A DNA stretch of 10,930 nucleotides from SURF-33 sp964598885 (GCA_964598885.1 CAZRES010000100.1:1-10930); one strand, 5' to 3'; shown: positions 1-6,024, counted from the first letter of the stretch. Made by a program: numbers and translations. The notes: generated from the letters alone by a model not told the origin.

Positions 1-49
1 CCGGCGAAAGATTATCCATATGGGGTTCCAGCAGTTTGGAAACGGCGCG
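1..49 (-). pseudogene. 5'-truncated remnant of a small gene, runs off left edge
   Basis: Read leftward, this edge encodes a peptide containing LEPHMDNLSP, almost the same as LEPHLDNLSP in the intact 51-residue protein at 2221-2376. Bases 1-32 match 2304-2335 at 29 of 32 positions. The peptide follows directly, in the same frame, the stop codon of the broken nucleotidyltransferase at 50-52, and there is no start codon before the conserved part, so this copy appears to have lost its 5' end. The rest of it lies outside the window. It could instead start at the internal ATG at 20-22 (leftward), but that would drop part of the conserved peptide. No function is known to me. Confidence 0.45.
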
Positions 50-314
50 CTATTTTTTCTCGAATGAATCCAATCGTTGGGCTTCCTTTAGCTTTTCAAC
101 GTCTATATTGTCTTGTGGCCTGCCGCTGGCTTGTTTTGCCAATATAAGATCAGATCGCGATATGAAGAATATGTTGAGATCATCCAGTTCAACCACCTCT
201 CGGTTGTTCCACGCCTCATTAAATTTAATTCCAGGAGCCGCCGACAATCAGATATCGAATTTTATGCTTTTCGAAAAGTTTCCATAGTTCTTTGAAGTCT
301 GGACTCGTCAGCAT
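50..314 (-). pseudogene. Nucleotidyltransferase (MNT/AbiEii-like), internally deleted and frameshifted
   Basis: An ATG at 314-312, with a GAGG ribosome site five bases upstream, opens a frame that reads MLTSPDFKELWKLFEKHKIR then YLIVGG and stops within three codons. That is the N-terminus and the Gly-Gly motif of small nucleotidyltransferases related to the AbiEii/MNT group. The next frame resumes with GIKFNEAWNNREVVEL, then FISRSDLILAKQASGRPQD, the C-terminal part of the same family, and stops at 50-52. The part that should lie between, with the metal-binding aspartates and the substrate pocket (some tens of residues), is missing. This is an internal deletion that changed the frame, so the product should be inactive. 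Family members often form two-gene modules with a small upstream partner, which matches the gene at 262-459. The reconstruction is read directly from the sequence; the family name is from recognition of the motifs. Confidence 0.75.
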
Positions 315-459
315 CTTTTCCTCGTATCAATAGATAATCATTCAGCATTTCCGTTACCGCTTCAAAAATGGCAAGATCTCCTTGGGATTGCCGGAAACGA
401 ATATCGAATGAACGCCTGTTATCGGTTATACGCTGATATTTTTCTTCGATTTTTCTCAT
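262..459 (-). CDS. Small companion protein of the nucleotidyltransferase module
   Basis: A 65-residue, charged, probably helical protein with no membrane segment or cysteine. The ATG at 459 has AGGA seven bases upstream, a good ribosome site. Its end overlaps the start of the broken nucleotidyltransferase by 53 bases in another frame, which suggests translational coupling of the original pair. I recall similar small proteins encoded just upstream of nucleotidyltransferases of this type, and an antitoxin-like or partner role would fit, but no motif seen here proves it. With its partner gene destroyed, it may be a non-functional leftover kept intact by chance or by recent loss. Confidence 0.5.
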   Translation of the reverse strand: MRKIEEKYQRITDNRRSFDIRFRQSQGDLAIFEAVTEMLNDYLLIRGKDADESRLQRTMETFRKA

Positions 460-608
460 TATTTATTCCTGAAGCCATGTTTACGGCGAAAGCCAGAGGC
501 GCCGGGCTTCCATCGACTTTTTTTAAGATTTTACATGCCTGGGCTGTCTTTACCGGGCTGACTTGTTGAACAAAGCCGATAGGCGGCGGAAAAGTTAAAA
601 ATTAACGG

Positions 609-636
609 AGTATACCATGAATTGCGAATAAGTAAA
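609..636 (-). promoter_or_regulatory. Candidate sigma-70 promoter, leftward
   Basis: On the minus strand TTTACT (636-631) and TATACT (614-609) are separated by 16 bases. The -10 box matches the consensus at five of six positions and the -35 box at four. It would give a leader of about 140 bases for the small gene starting at 459. The stretch from 460 to 670 holds no convincing gene. It lies downstream of the ATPase stop, so this promoter would uncouple the nucleotidyltransferase module from the ATPase gene. Confidence 0.35.
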
Positions 637-670
637 ACGATTTAAAACGCTTAAGGCCCTCACCCGGTAT

Positions 671-2140
671 TCAAGCCATCGACCGGTTCCCGGAGGAAGG
701 TATCCATAACAACCGCTCGGACTGTCCCAGCAGATAACACAAAATATAAGCCGGGATCTTCAAAAATCGGGTATCGCAATTTTTGAGTTTTGTCAGGCCG
801 AAATCCACGTCCCGTTTGGTTACCAGATACCCCTGCCTGGGGTTTTCAGCGGAGCAATACATCCCCAGCCCGCTTTTTTGCTCAAGGGCCGGGTTTTCCT
901 TGTATTTCACTTCAAAGGGAAGCACATAGGCAGGACTCCGGACAATGATATCCACTTCCCTGTTGCTGGCTGCATCCCGCCAGTAAACGATTTCCGGCGT
1001 ATCCCGATAATAATAGGCATATAAATGGCGCAACACGGTCGTTTCCACGATGGTTCCCATTTCCTCCGGGTGGGTGAGAATTTCCTCGCCCCTTAACAGC
1101 ACGGCGTTTCTCAGGGCCGCGTCCACCAGGTAATATTTATTGCGCGCCTTGAGCACTTTTTTGCCGCCCAAAGCGGACGGCGGCAGCCGATAAATCAGGT
1201 TGGCCTGCTCCAGCAGGGCTAAATGACTGGCCACGGTGGCGGTGGTGGTCCCCAGGTCTTTGGCGCAGGACTGGTGCGGCAGAATGCCGCCGGAATGCAG
1301 GCATAGATAAATAAACAGCTTTTCCAGATCCCCGATATTGCGGACCCCGAACAGGGCGGTCATATCCCGTTTCAGCACACGTTCCACCACATCTTCCCGA
1401 AGCAGTCGCTGGCACAGGTCAATATTGCTCTGAAACGCGGTTTCCGGGAACCCGCCCACCAGAAGGTATCGTTGAAACAGCGGCTGCAGGGGCCGAAACT
1501 GTTCGGCCAGGGTGGAAAAATCCGCCGGTTTGAACTGAAACAGGTCGCTGACCCGAAGGGACGGCGAAATAGTTTCAAGCGGCGCGTTTCGGATTAATGC
1601 AAATTCATAAAACGACAATGTGGGCACGGGAACCGTGATCCATCGACCCACCCCGCTTTCCGCCAGCCGTTCACGATGAAGCACGCTGGCGGACCCGGTG
1701 GAAAGAATCCGGTATTGGGGCTGATGATCCACCAGGAGCTTGATTTCGGTTTCCCAATCCGCGGCATATTGAATTTCATCCAGCAGCAACGTGGCGGGCT
1801 TTCCTTCCGGATGCGTACTTTCATGGTAAATGGACAAAATTTCCCGCAGTGAAAGCAATTTCAACAACGGATGATCCAGACTCAAGTACAGGATGCTCCT
1901 GGGATCATGCCCGTCATTGATTAACGCTCTGGCGGTTTGCTGCAGAACGGTTGTTTTGCCCACCCGGCGCGGCCCGGACAGGAGGATGGCCCGGCGCAGA
2001 TTTTTGTTATCCAGATAACCGCGACCGGCATTAAACGCCAGACGATGGAATTCCGGCACGTAAAAGGGCTTGGCGCTCCACCACGGATTAAAGCCGTTTA
2101 ACACATGGATGATTTCCGTACGGCTTAAAAAATCATTCAT
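671..2140 (-). CDS. AAA+ ATPase with DUF4143-type C-terminal domain
   Basis: 489 residues. The N-terminal half is a P-loop ATPase: Walker A GPRRVGKT at residues 56-63, Walker B as LLLDEIQ with Asp121-Glu122, and a sensor-like LSTGSAS at 146-152. The C-terminal part matches the DUF4143 pattern, with REVDIIV (Asp397) followed by FEVKY (Glu410, Lys412). This resembles a PD-(D/E)XK nuclease core, though many family members are not shown to be active nucleases. A winged-helix-like stretch (about 285-320) sits between. The final 30 or so residues are an extra hydrophobic and basic tail. The ATG has GAGG six bases upstream. Proteins of this class are common in anaerobes and archaea, often in variable genome regions; their cellular role is poorly defined. 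The gene stands alone behind an AT-rich regulatory stretch (2141-2220). ATPase identity is strong, biological role unknown. Confidence 0.88.
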   Translation of the reverse strand: MNDFLSRTEIIHVLNGFNPWWSAKPFYVPEFHRLAFNAGRGYLDNKNLRRAILLSGPRRVGKTTVLQQTARALINDGHDPRSILYLSLDHPLLKLLSLREILSIYHESTHPEGKPATLLLDEIQYAADWETEIKLLVDHQPQYRILSTGSASVLHRERLAESGVGRWITVPVPTLSFYEFALIRNAPLETISPSLRVSDLFQFKPADFSTLAEQFRPLQPLFQRYLLVGGFPETAFQSNIDLCQRLLREDVVERVLKRDMTALFGVRNIGDLEKLFIYLCLHSGGILPHQSCAKDLGTTTATVASHLALLEQANLIYRLPPSALGGKKVLKARNKYYLVDAALRNAVLLRGEEILTHPEEMGTIVETTVLRHLYAYYYRDTPEIVYWRDAASNREVDIIVRSPAYVLPFEVKYKENPALEQKSGLGMYCSAENPRQGYLVTKRDVDFGLTKLKNCDTRFLKIPAYILCYLLGQSERLLWIPSSGNRSMA

Positions 2141-2159
2141 TTTTTGCCTCTTCTGCTTA

Positions 2160-2206
2160 TTTTTATCAAATTAATATGTATCATACTTTATATTTTTTGA
2201 TAAAAA
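2160..2206. promoter_or_regulatory. 11-bp perfect inverted repeat upstream of the ATPase gene
   Basis: TTTTTATCAAA at 2160-2170 and its exact complement TTTGATAAAAA at 2196-2206 are separated by 25 bases. The minus-strand hexamer TATGAT (2185-2180), a good -10 box, lies between the arms. No strong -35 box is visible at the right distance. The loop is too long for an intrinsic terminator. I read it as an operator or promoter region for the ATPase gene, possibly bound by a repressor; the AT-richness means chance cannot be excluded. Confidence 0.4.
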
Positions 2207-2220
2207 AAGCAAAATTTACT

Positions 2221-2376
2221 TCAAACCGGCATATTATTCATCCGGGTTGCCTCCAGTGCATCGCTTACGGTTGTCAACCCGTATTCAAGAGATCCCCTGA
2301 TTTCCGGCGAAAGATTATCCAGGTGAGGTTCCAGCGATTCCGGATTAACCTTGTTTTCCGTTTTCAATAAAGCCAT
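2221..2376 (-). CDS. Small conserved-looking protein, 51 residues
   Basis: The frame starts at ATG 2376 and encodes MALLKTENKVNPESLEPHLD followed by NLSPEIRGSLEYGL and TTVSDALEATRMNNMPV. It is soluble, with no cysteines and no membrane segment. The ribosome site is weak (an AAAGA stretch). Support for it being real comes from the second, partial copy at the left edge of the window (1-49), which conserves the LEPH-DNLSP peptide, with changes that are conservative (Leu to Met). It lies 39 bases after the membrane protein gene and 80 bases before the ATPase gene on the same strand. Its size and place next to toxin-like genes would suit an antitoxin or adaptor, but I do not recognise the family. 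Confidence 0.5.
   Translation of the reverse strand: MALLKTENKVNPESLEPHLDNLSPEIRGSLEYGLTTVSDALEATRMNNMPV
2304..2335. repeat. Diverged direct repeat of bases 1-32
   Basis: This segment and bases 1-32 are identical over the first 18 bases and match at 29 of 32 overall, in the same orientation, 2.3 kb apart. It lies inside the 51-residue gene, so the repeat is explained by two related small genes rather than by an insertion sequence. The repeat may extend to the left of the window. Confidence 0.65.
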
Positions 2377-2415
2377 AGTTTTTCTTTAATTCAGCACGAG
2401 TTTCTGTTCGTGAAT

Positions 2416-3228
2416 CTACAGCGCATTGATTTCTTGAAAATAGGTAAACAGCAATGCAATAACACTGCTACAGACGGCAACGAGGATTGTATTGCTTATC
2501 AAAAAAATGAGTTGGCCTGGCAAATACCTGCCGGTAAACTTGAAATTGAATAGTGTCGTTTCAACCGACATCTCAATCCCCCGTGCCTCGACAACCGGCG
2601 AAGTGTTGGTTTCCTTGAATAGTTTTGCATAGTCAACGTTGGCGAACTTAAACCCGGAACCACTGAAACCGACAAACCAATCCCAGTTGATATGACCGGG
2701 CGGCAAGGGGTTTTTTAAACGGCAGACGAGACCGGCGATCAATGTGGCCAACATCGCTCCGGACAAAACGGCCGAAAGATGCGATAGGGCGGTCGTGAAG
2801 GTTGACAGCCCCATGTCCTTTATAACCGGCATCACCAACAGCATTCCGGCTGTGGTCAACACAAAGGAAATTCCCGTTATGGCCTGTGATGTTTTACGAT
2901 ATTTCTCTTTATGATCGTCGCATTCCTGGCAAACATAGAAAGGAGCGCTTTTAGACTCCGTGACGGTTACTCTTCTCACTCCGGTATTGTATTTTTTCAA
3001 ACGTGATGCCCAAGTTATCCTGGATTGCCGCCTGGTCGGTTTAAGGCAGCAGGGGCAAACCTGGGGGGCGGAATATCCGTTGGTTTCAAAAGACCGTGAA
3101 GTTACTGTGGCAAATGTCCGGCCTTCCTCAGCGGCCGTTATCGGCTTCCGGGCGGCGGCCTTCAGGGCCTTTTGGACGGCAGCTTTTCGGGCTTTCTTGA
3201 TTTCAGACTTTTTGACCTTCTGGGACAT
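2416..3228 (-). CDS. Zinc-ribbon membrane protein of unknown function
   Basis: 270 residues. The first 30 are very rich in lysine and alanine, resembling a nucleic-acid or membrane-surface binding tail. A probable zinc site follows: Cys58, Cys60/Cys61 and Cys100-x-x-Cys103, with the two pairs about 40 residues apart. Hydrophobic segments suitable for membrane spans lie near 116-136, 146-170 and 238-264, with a long polar stretch containing several aromatic residues between the second and third. No signal peptide is seen. The ATG has only a distant AGGA (12 bases), so translation may depend on the overlapping small frame upstream (3203-3340). I do not recognise the family. Membrane anchoring plus a cytosolic zinc ribbon is the only structure I can defend. 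Confidence 0.7.
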   Translation of the reverse strand: MSQKVKKSEIKKARKAAVQKALKAAARKPITAAEEGRTFATVTSRSFETNGYSAPQVCPCCLKPTRRQSRITWASRLKKYNTGVRRVTVTESKSAPFYVCQECDDHKEKYRKTSQAITGISFVLTTAGMLLVMPVIKDMGLSTFTTALSHLSAVLSGAMLATLIAGLVCRLKNPLPPGHINWDWFVGFSGSGFKFANVDYAKLFKETNTSPVVEARGIEMSVETTLFNFKFTGRYLPGQLIFLISNTILVAVCSSVIALLFTYFQEINAL

Positions 3229-3340
3229 GAAACATCAATCCTTTGTTCCGCGCTCCGTCGGCATGCCCGGCTTCACCGGCGGCGGCTGCCGGCCCGGCGG
3301 CATCTCCGTGTTCAGGAAATTCAAACACGTCTTCGGTCAT
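3203..3340 (-). CDS. Possible 45-residue leader protein overlapping the membrane-protein start
   Basis: The ATG at 3340 has GGGAG seven bases upstream, a better ribosome site than that of the next gene. The product begins MTEDVFEFPEHGDAAG, continues with an Ala/Gly-rich stretch and ends VPEGQKV. It overlaps the first 26 bases of the membrane-protein gene in a different frame, the arrangement expected for translational coupling. The composition is low in complexity and there is no known domain. It may be a real small protein, a coupling leader, or a chance frame. A longer form from a GTG at 3388 is possible but has a poorer start. Confidence 0.35.
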   Translation of the reverse strand: MTEDVFEFPEHGDAAGPAAAAGEAGHADGARNKGLMFHVPEGQKV

Positions 3341-3391
3341 TTGTCTGCTCCCGGCGGATTTGTTATTTATGGCTAACGCTTGGTTCACCTT

Positions 3392-3673
3392 TTATTTTGC
3401 TTTTAAATAACCTTTTAAACCTCTGTAATAGTTTTCCTGCGACCCGATCATAATCAATTCAAGATCATCGCCAACAAACCGATACGCAAGAAGATATGGG
3501 ATGGTTTTTATTTTGAACTTATGAACAAACACCCCGCGGAGATCCCCCTTTTTCTCTATACCGATGGATGGGTTTTCCGCAATCCTGCTTACTTGTTTAT
3601 CAAGAGCGCTTTTCTCTTGTTCATTGAATTTTTTAACTTTTCGTTCAAAAGATCGGGATTGGAGAATTTTCAT
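3392..3673 (-). CDS. RelE/ParE-family toxin
   Basis: 93 residues, basic, the usual size for the RelE/ParE superfamily. The sequence opens with a KILQSRSFERKVKKF helix, carries the central KGDLRGVFVHKFK and YLLAYRF strands, and ends with IGSQENYYRGLKGYL. This last motif is typical of a RelE-type subgroup found next to ParD-like antitoxins. Members act either as ribosome-dependent mRNA endonucleases or as gyrase inhibitors; the sequence alone does not settle which. The gene starts six bases after the antitoxin stop, so the pair forms one operon with the antitoxin first. Confidence 0.85.
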   Translation of the reverse strand: MKILQSRSFERKVKKFNEQEKSALDKQVSRIAENPSIGIEKKGDLRGVFVHKFKIKTIPYLLAYRFVGDDLELIMIGSQENYYRGLKGYLKAK

Positions 3674-3679
3674 TTTCGA

Positions 3680-3898
3680 TTATCCAAAATTATATTCAGA
3701 TGATTCTCCATGCTCCAATTCTGCCAGACCGATGAAAATTTCTTTGATTAGGGCATAGGTTAAATCAGGATTTTCTTCAGCACATTTTCCAATCCTCGCC
3801 CAATGTTCAATCTGTCCTGTTAGCGAACGCTTATCGATTTTGCTGAATATTCTGGCTTCCCGAACCAATTCGTCGGTAATTCTTACTGCTGTTGTCAT
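3680..3898 (-). CDS. ParD-like antitoxin
   Basis: 72 residues starting MTTAVRITDELVREARIFSK, then a RSLTGQIEHWARIGK segment. This matches the ParD-like antitoxin family (N-terminal ribbon-helix-helix DNA-binding part, C-terminal toxin-binding part). I chose the ATG at 3898 because GGAGG lies six bases upstream; an upstream in-frame start at 4003 would run through the operator and into the methyltransferase end. The protein should neutralise the adjacent RelE-type toxin and repress its own promoter at the inverted repeat at 3943-3973. Confidence 0.85.
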   Translation of the reverse strand: MTTAVRITDELVREARIFSKIDKRSLTGQIEHWARIGKCAEENPDLTYALIKEIFIGLAELEHGESSEYNFG

Positions 3899-3942
3899 TA
3901 TAAACCTCCGGTTTGGTTTTTTTCTCAAAGAAAACATCTTTA

Positions 3943-3973
3943 GTTGCATAATGCAACATAAAATTGCATTATG
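3943..3973. promoter_or_regulatory. Antitoxin operator: nested inverted repeats
   Basis: Two symmetries overlap. CATAATGCAA (3947-3956) and TTGCATTATG (3964-3973) form a perfect 10-bp inverted repeat with a 7-base spacer. GTTGCAT-A-ATGCAAC (3943-3957) is a perfect odd palindrome built on the first arm. Repeated TTGCAT half-sites at this place, just upstream of a ribbon-helix-helix antitoxin gene, fit cooperative binding by antitoxin dimers and autoregulation. The link to the antitoxin is inference from position. Confidence 0.65.
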
Positions 3974-4000
3974 ATCATATTGTGTAAAGGAGAATGTCAG
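3974..4000 (-). promoter_or_regulatory. Candidate promoter of the toxin-antitoxin operon
   Basis: On the minus strand CTGACA (4000-3995) and TATGAT (3979-3974) are 15 bases apart, slightly short. The -10 box matches the consensus at five of six positions and touches the operator repeat, so a bound repressor would cover the transcription start. It overlaps the stop of the methyltransferase gene. Confidence 0.4.
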
Positions 4001-4767
4001 CACTCTGCCGGGCGGCGCGCGACAAAAAACTCATAGGCGTAGTAGTCTGAGTAAGTGCGGTGCATTTCGGGCTCGAGTGCGAGTTGGTCGAGCAGCGCCA
4101 GCGCCTCGCCGTCGTTGCCATACTTCCGGCGCAACTCCCCTATCCGCTGTTCCATCGGCGAGTAAAAGTTGTCCCACCACGCCTCATCCGGCAGCGTGAA
4201 TCGACCGAGAAGTTCAAAGCCGCCCTGCCGGATGGCCGTCACCACGTCCGTCGCCGTGCCCATGGTCGGGTAATCCTCATCAAAGCCTTTCTTGACCTCC
4301 GGCGGCGGGTCTTTTTTACGCCAGACCGCGTCGGTGAAGGCAAGACAGCCGCCGGGGCGAAGCAACCCACGGCAGATACGCAGGGCGTTTTTGATGCCGA
4401 TGTTGTAGAGCGCGCCTTCGGACCAGACCAGGTCGTAGCTTTCCGGGGGCAAGTCCAGATGAGCCATGTCGGCCACCCGGGCCTGGACTCGGTGGGAAAG
4501 ACCGCGCGCGGCAAGCGTTGCTCTTAGTCTCTCAATGCTGGGAGCATGTTGATCGACGGCGATAATGGAACCCGTGGTCAGGTCGGCGAGATCCAGCGTT
4601 TGCCCGCCGACTCCACAGCCCAAATCGACAATCATGGATGCACGGGAAAGCCCTGTGCAAAGGCGGAGGGCGCGTTCGGTGCAGTCACGATTGCCCGGCC
4701 CCTGACGGGGCAGGCTTTCATACACCTCAAAGAATATCTCCCGGAAACGGGAATCATAATCGCTCAT
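3997..4767 (-). CDS. Class I SAM-dependent methyltransferase
   Basis: 256 residues. Motif I is VDLGCGVGG at 47-55, the acidic end of strand two is VDQ (Asp72), an acidic VADM lies at 98-101, YDLVWSEGALYNIG at 111-124 is the motif IV region, and LLRPGG at 135-140 is the post-strand motif. These define the SAM-binding Rossmann fold. The N-terminal ESLPRQGPGNRDCT motif is shared with a group of uncharacterised bacterial methyltransferases thought to act on small molecules; the substrate is unknown. The ATG at 4767 has GGAG five bases upstream and is preferred to the TTG one codon earlier. It starts 18 bases after the HesA-like gene stop, so the two are probably co-transcribed. A link to the pterin or AOR system is possible from this position only. 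Confidence 0.85.
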   Translation of the reverse strand: MSDYDSRFREIFFEVYESLPRQGPGNRDCTERALRLCTGLSRASMIVDLGCGVGGQTLDLADLTTGSIIAVDQHAPSIERLRATLAARGLSHRVQARVADMAHLDLPPESYDLVWSEGALYNIGIKNALRICRGLLRPGGCLAFTDAVWRKKDPPPEVKKGFDEDYPTMGTATDVVTAIRQGGFELLGRFTLPDEAWWDNFYSPMEQRIGELRRKYGNDGEALALLDQLALEPEMHRTYSDYYAYEFFVARRPAEC

Positions 4768-4785
4768 CAATGCTCCGTGAGTTAG

Positions 4786-5658
4786 TTAAAATTTGAAAAA
4801 ATCCACCCGGCCGGTTTCCAGATCGGCGGCCAGCATCCGGCTGCTAAGAATATCTTTCCGGCCCAGCAGGATTTTGATGACCTCTGTGGCCTGAAACGTG
4901 CCGATTAAAGCCGGGGTGACTGCCGGAACGCCCAGAAGATCTTCGGGCGAGGGTCTCTGTTCCTGATTATGGTTGTTATCCGGTTTGCCGTAAATTTGCA
5001 AAATCCCTGTTTCTCCGGGGAATACCGTCATGGTCTGGCCGGTAAATCCGGCAATGGCGCCGTGCACCATGGGGATCTGTTTTTTTTCCGCCGCGGCCTG
5101 TAGGACCCGCCGGGAGGCGATATTATCCAGGGCGTCTACGACCACGGAAACATCCGAGATCAGAGCCGCCGCGTTGGCCGGGGTCAGGCGCTCGGGAAAT
5201 GCCGCGATTTCCAGTGCCGGATTGATGCGGGCCAGCGCACGGGCCGCGGCATATGCCTTGTTTTCCCCGAGAGTATCAAGGGTCGCAAACATCTGGCGAT
5301 TCAGGTTGGTTTCGTCAAAGGCCTCGGGGTCGACAATGACCAGGCCGCCGATGCCGACCCGGGCCAGCAGGGTCAGCACATATCCGCCCAGGCCTCCCGC
5401 GCCGATGACCGCCGCCCGGGATCGGGCCAGGCAAAGCTGATCCAAAAGGCTTAAACTGTCACTGTTGCGAAGATACCGCAAAGGCCAGATGCTGTTTTCC
5501 AGGGCCCGGGCATAGACCTGGCCGAGGCGGACGCCCATGCCGGCGGCAAGATCGGCCGCATCGGATTCGGCAAGGACTCGTTTTTCCCGGCCCGCCGGAT
5601 CCGTTATGGTTCTGGCCCGGGACAGAATGGTTGCGTCTTTTTTATCGTTTTCCGGCAT
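4786..5658 (-). CDS. HesA/MoeB/ThiF-family ubiquitin-like protein activating enzyme
   Basis: 290 residues. It should adenylate the C-terminal glycine of a MoaD/ThiS-type carrier. The ATP site shows GAGGLGG at 86-92, Asp110 at the end of the next strand, NLNRQ at 118-122 with the arginine finger, Lys134 and DALDN at 175-179. An N-terminal extension of about 80 residues precedes the Rossmann fold. Two usual features are absent: the CxxC pairs that hold structural zinc in MoeB and ThiF, and a catalytic cysteine after the ATP core. The only cysteine is Cys76, before the nucleotide loop. This suits an adenylation-only enzyme, as HesA-type proteins near tungsten oxidoreductases often seem to be. 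The natural partner is the carrier encoded divergently at 5771-6010. The ribosome site is weak. The ATG at 5658 gives the complete fold. Confidence 0.88.
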   Translation of the reverse strand: MPENDKKDATILSRARTITDPAGREKRVLAESDAADLAAGMGVRLGQVYARALENSIWPLRYLRNSDSLSLLDQLCLARSRAAVIGAGGLGGYVLTLLARVGIGGLVIVDPEAFDETNLNRQMFATLDTLGENKAYAAARALARINPALEIAAFPERLTPANAAALISDVSVVVDALDNIASRRVLQAAAEKKQIPMVHGAIAGFTGQTMTVFPGETGILQIYGKPDNNHNQEQRPSPEDLLGVPAVTPALIGTFQATEVIKILLGRKDILSSRMLAADLETGRVDFFKF

Positions 5659-5694
5659 TTTTTTCGTTTCCGGGTGTCTGCGGCAATGTTTATC

Positions 5695-5722
5695 TTGAAA
5701 ATGCGCGGCATAAAGATAAAAT
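5695..5722 (+). promoter_or_regulatory. Candidate promoter of the MoaD-like gene
   Basis: TTGAAA (5695-5700) and TAAAAT (5717-5722) are 16 bases apart on the plus strand, a reasonable sigma-70 promoter with about 40 bases of leader. It lies in the 112-bp divergent gap between the HesA-like gene and the MoaD-like gene, so the carrier and its activating enzyme probably share a control region. I see no equally good promoter facing the HesA-like gene. Confidence 0.5.
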
Positions 5723-5770
5723 CAAAAAAAACCACGGATATATTGCTGCAACGCTGACAGGCAAGACATC

Positions 5771-6010
5771 ATGGACATCGAACTTCATCTTTATGCCACC
5801 CTGGCAAAATATCTGCCCACGGATGCCACATCCAAAACGGCACATATTACCCTGGCGACCGGTCAAACGGTCCAGGACCTGATCACCGGGCTCGGCATTC
5901 CGGAAAACACGGTCAAGCTCATTTTCATAAACGGGGTCCACGGGAAAACAGATACCGTTCTCAAACACGGGGACCGCGTGGGCCTGTTTCCGCCCGTGGG
6001 CGGCGGATAG
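5771..6010 (+). CDS. MoaD/ThiS-family sulfur carrier
   Basis: 79 residues with a beta-grasp (ubiquitin-like) pattern: first strand IELHLYATLAKYLP, helix TVQDLITGLGIP, IFINGVHG hairpin, then VLKHGDRVGLFPPVGGG. The end is the Gly-Gly tail that is adenylated by an E1-like enzyme and turned into a thiocarboxylate. MoaD carriers deliver this sulfur to the pterin dithiolene of molybdenum and tungsten cofactors; ThiS delivers it to thiazole. The AOR gene next door favours the tungstopterin role. The gene ends two bases before the stop of the convergent operon, and the codons for the Gly tail sit inside a stem-loop (6003-6024). The ATG has only a weak AGG ribosome site. Confidence 0.88.
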   Translation: MDIELHLYATLAKYLPTDATSKTAHITLATGQTVQDLITGLGIPENTVKLIFINGVHGKTDTVLKHGDRVGLFPPVGGG

Positions 6011-6024
6011 ACTCAGTCTTCCGC
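6003..6024. other. Stem-loop spanning two convergent stop codons
   Basis: GCGGA (6003-6007) pairs with TCCGC (6020-6024), and AGAC (6009-6012) with GTCT (6016-6019), leaving one bulged T and a TCA loop: nine base pairs in all. It contains the stop codon of the MoaD-like gene and that of the convergent gene at 6013. No T-run follows on either strand, so it is not a standard intrinsic terminator, but it could stall or protect both transcript ends. Confidence 0.5.

Noticed and set aside
475..570. 30-codon plus-strand frame starting MFTAKARGAGLPS
   Set aside because: No ribosome site, no homology I recognise and oriented against all neighbouring genes.
2960..3376. 138-codon plus-strand frame
   Set aside because: Antisense to the zinc-ribbon membrane protein and small leader; no ribosome site and no recognisable domain.
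4060..4527. 155-codon plus-strand frame
   Set aside because: Antisense to the methyltransferase, which has clear SAM-binding motifs; no ribosome site or known motif.
5690..5968. 92-codon minus-strand frame in the HesA/MoaD gap
   Set aside because: It is antisense to the MoaD-like gene, whose Gly-Gly tail and fold are clear.
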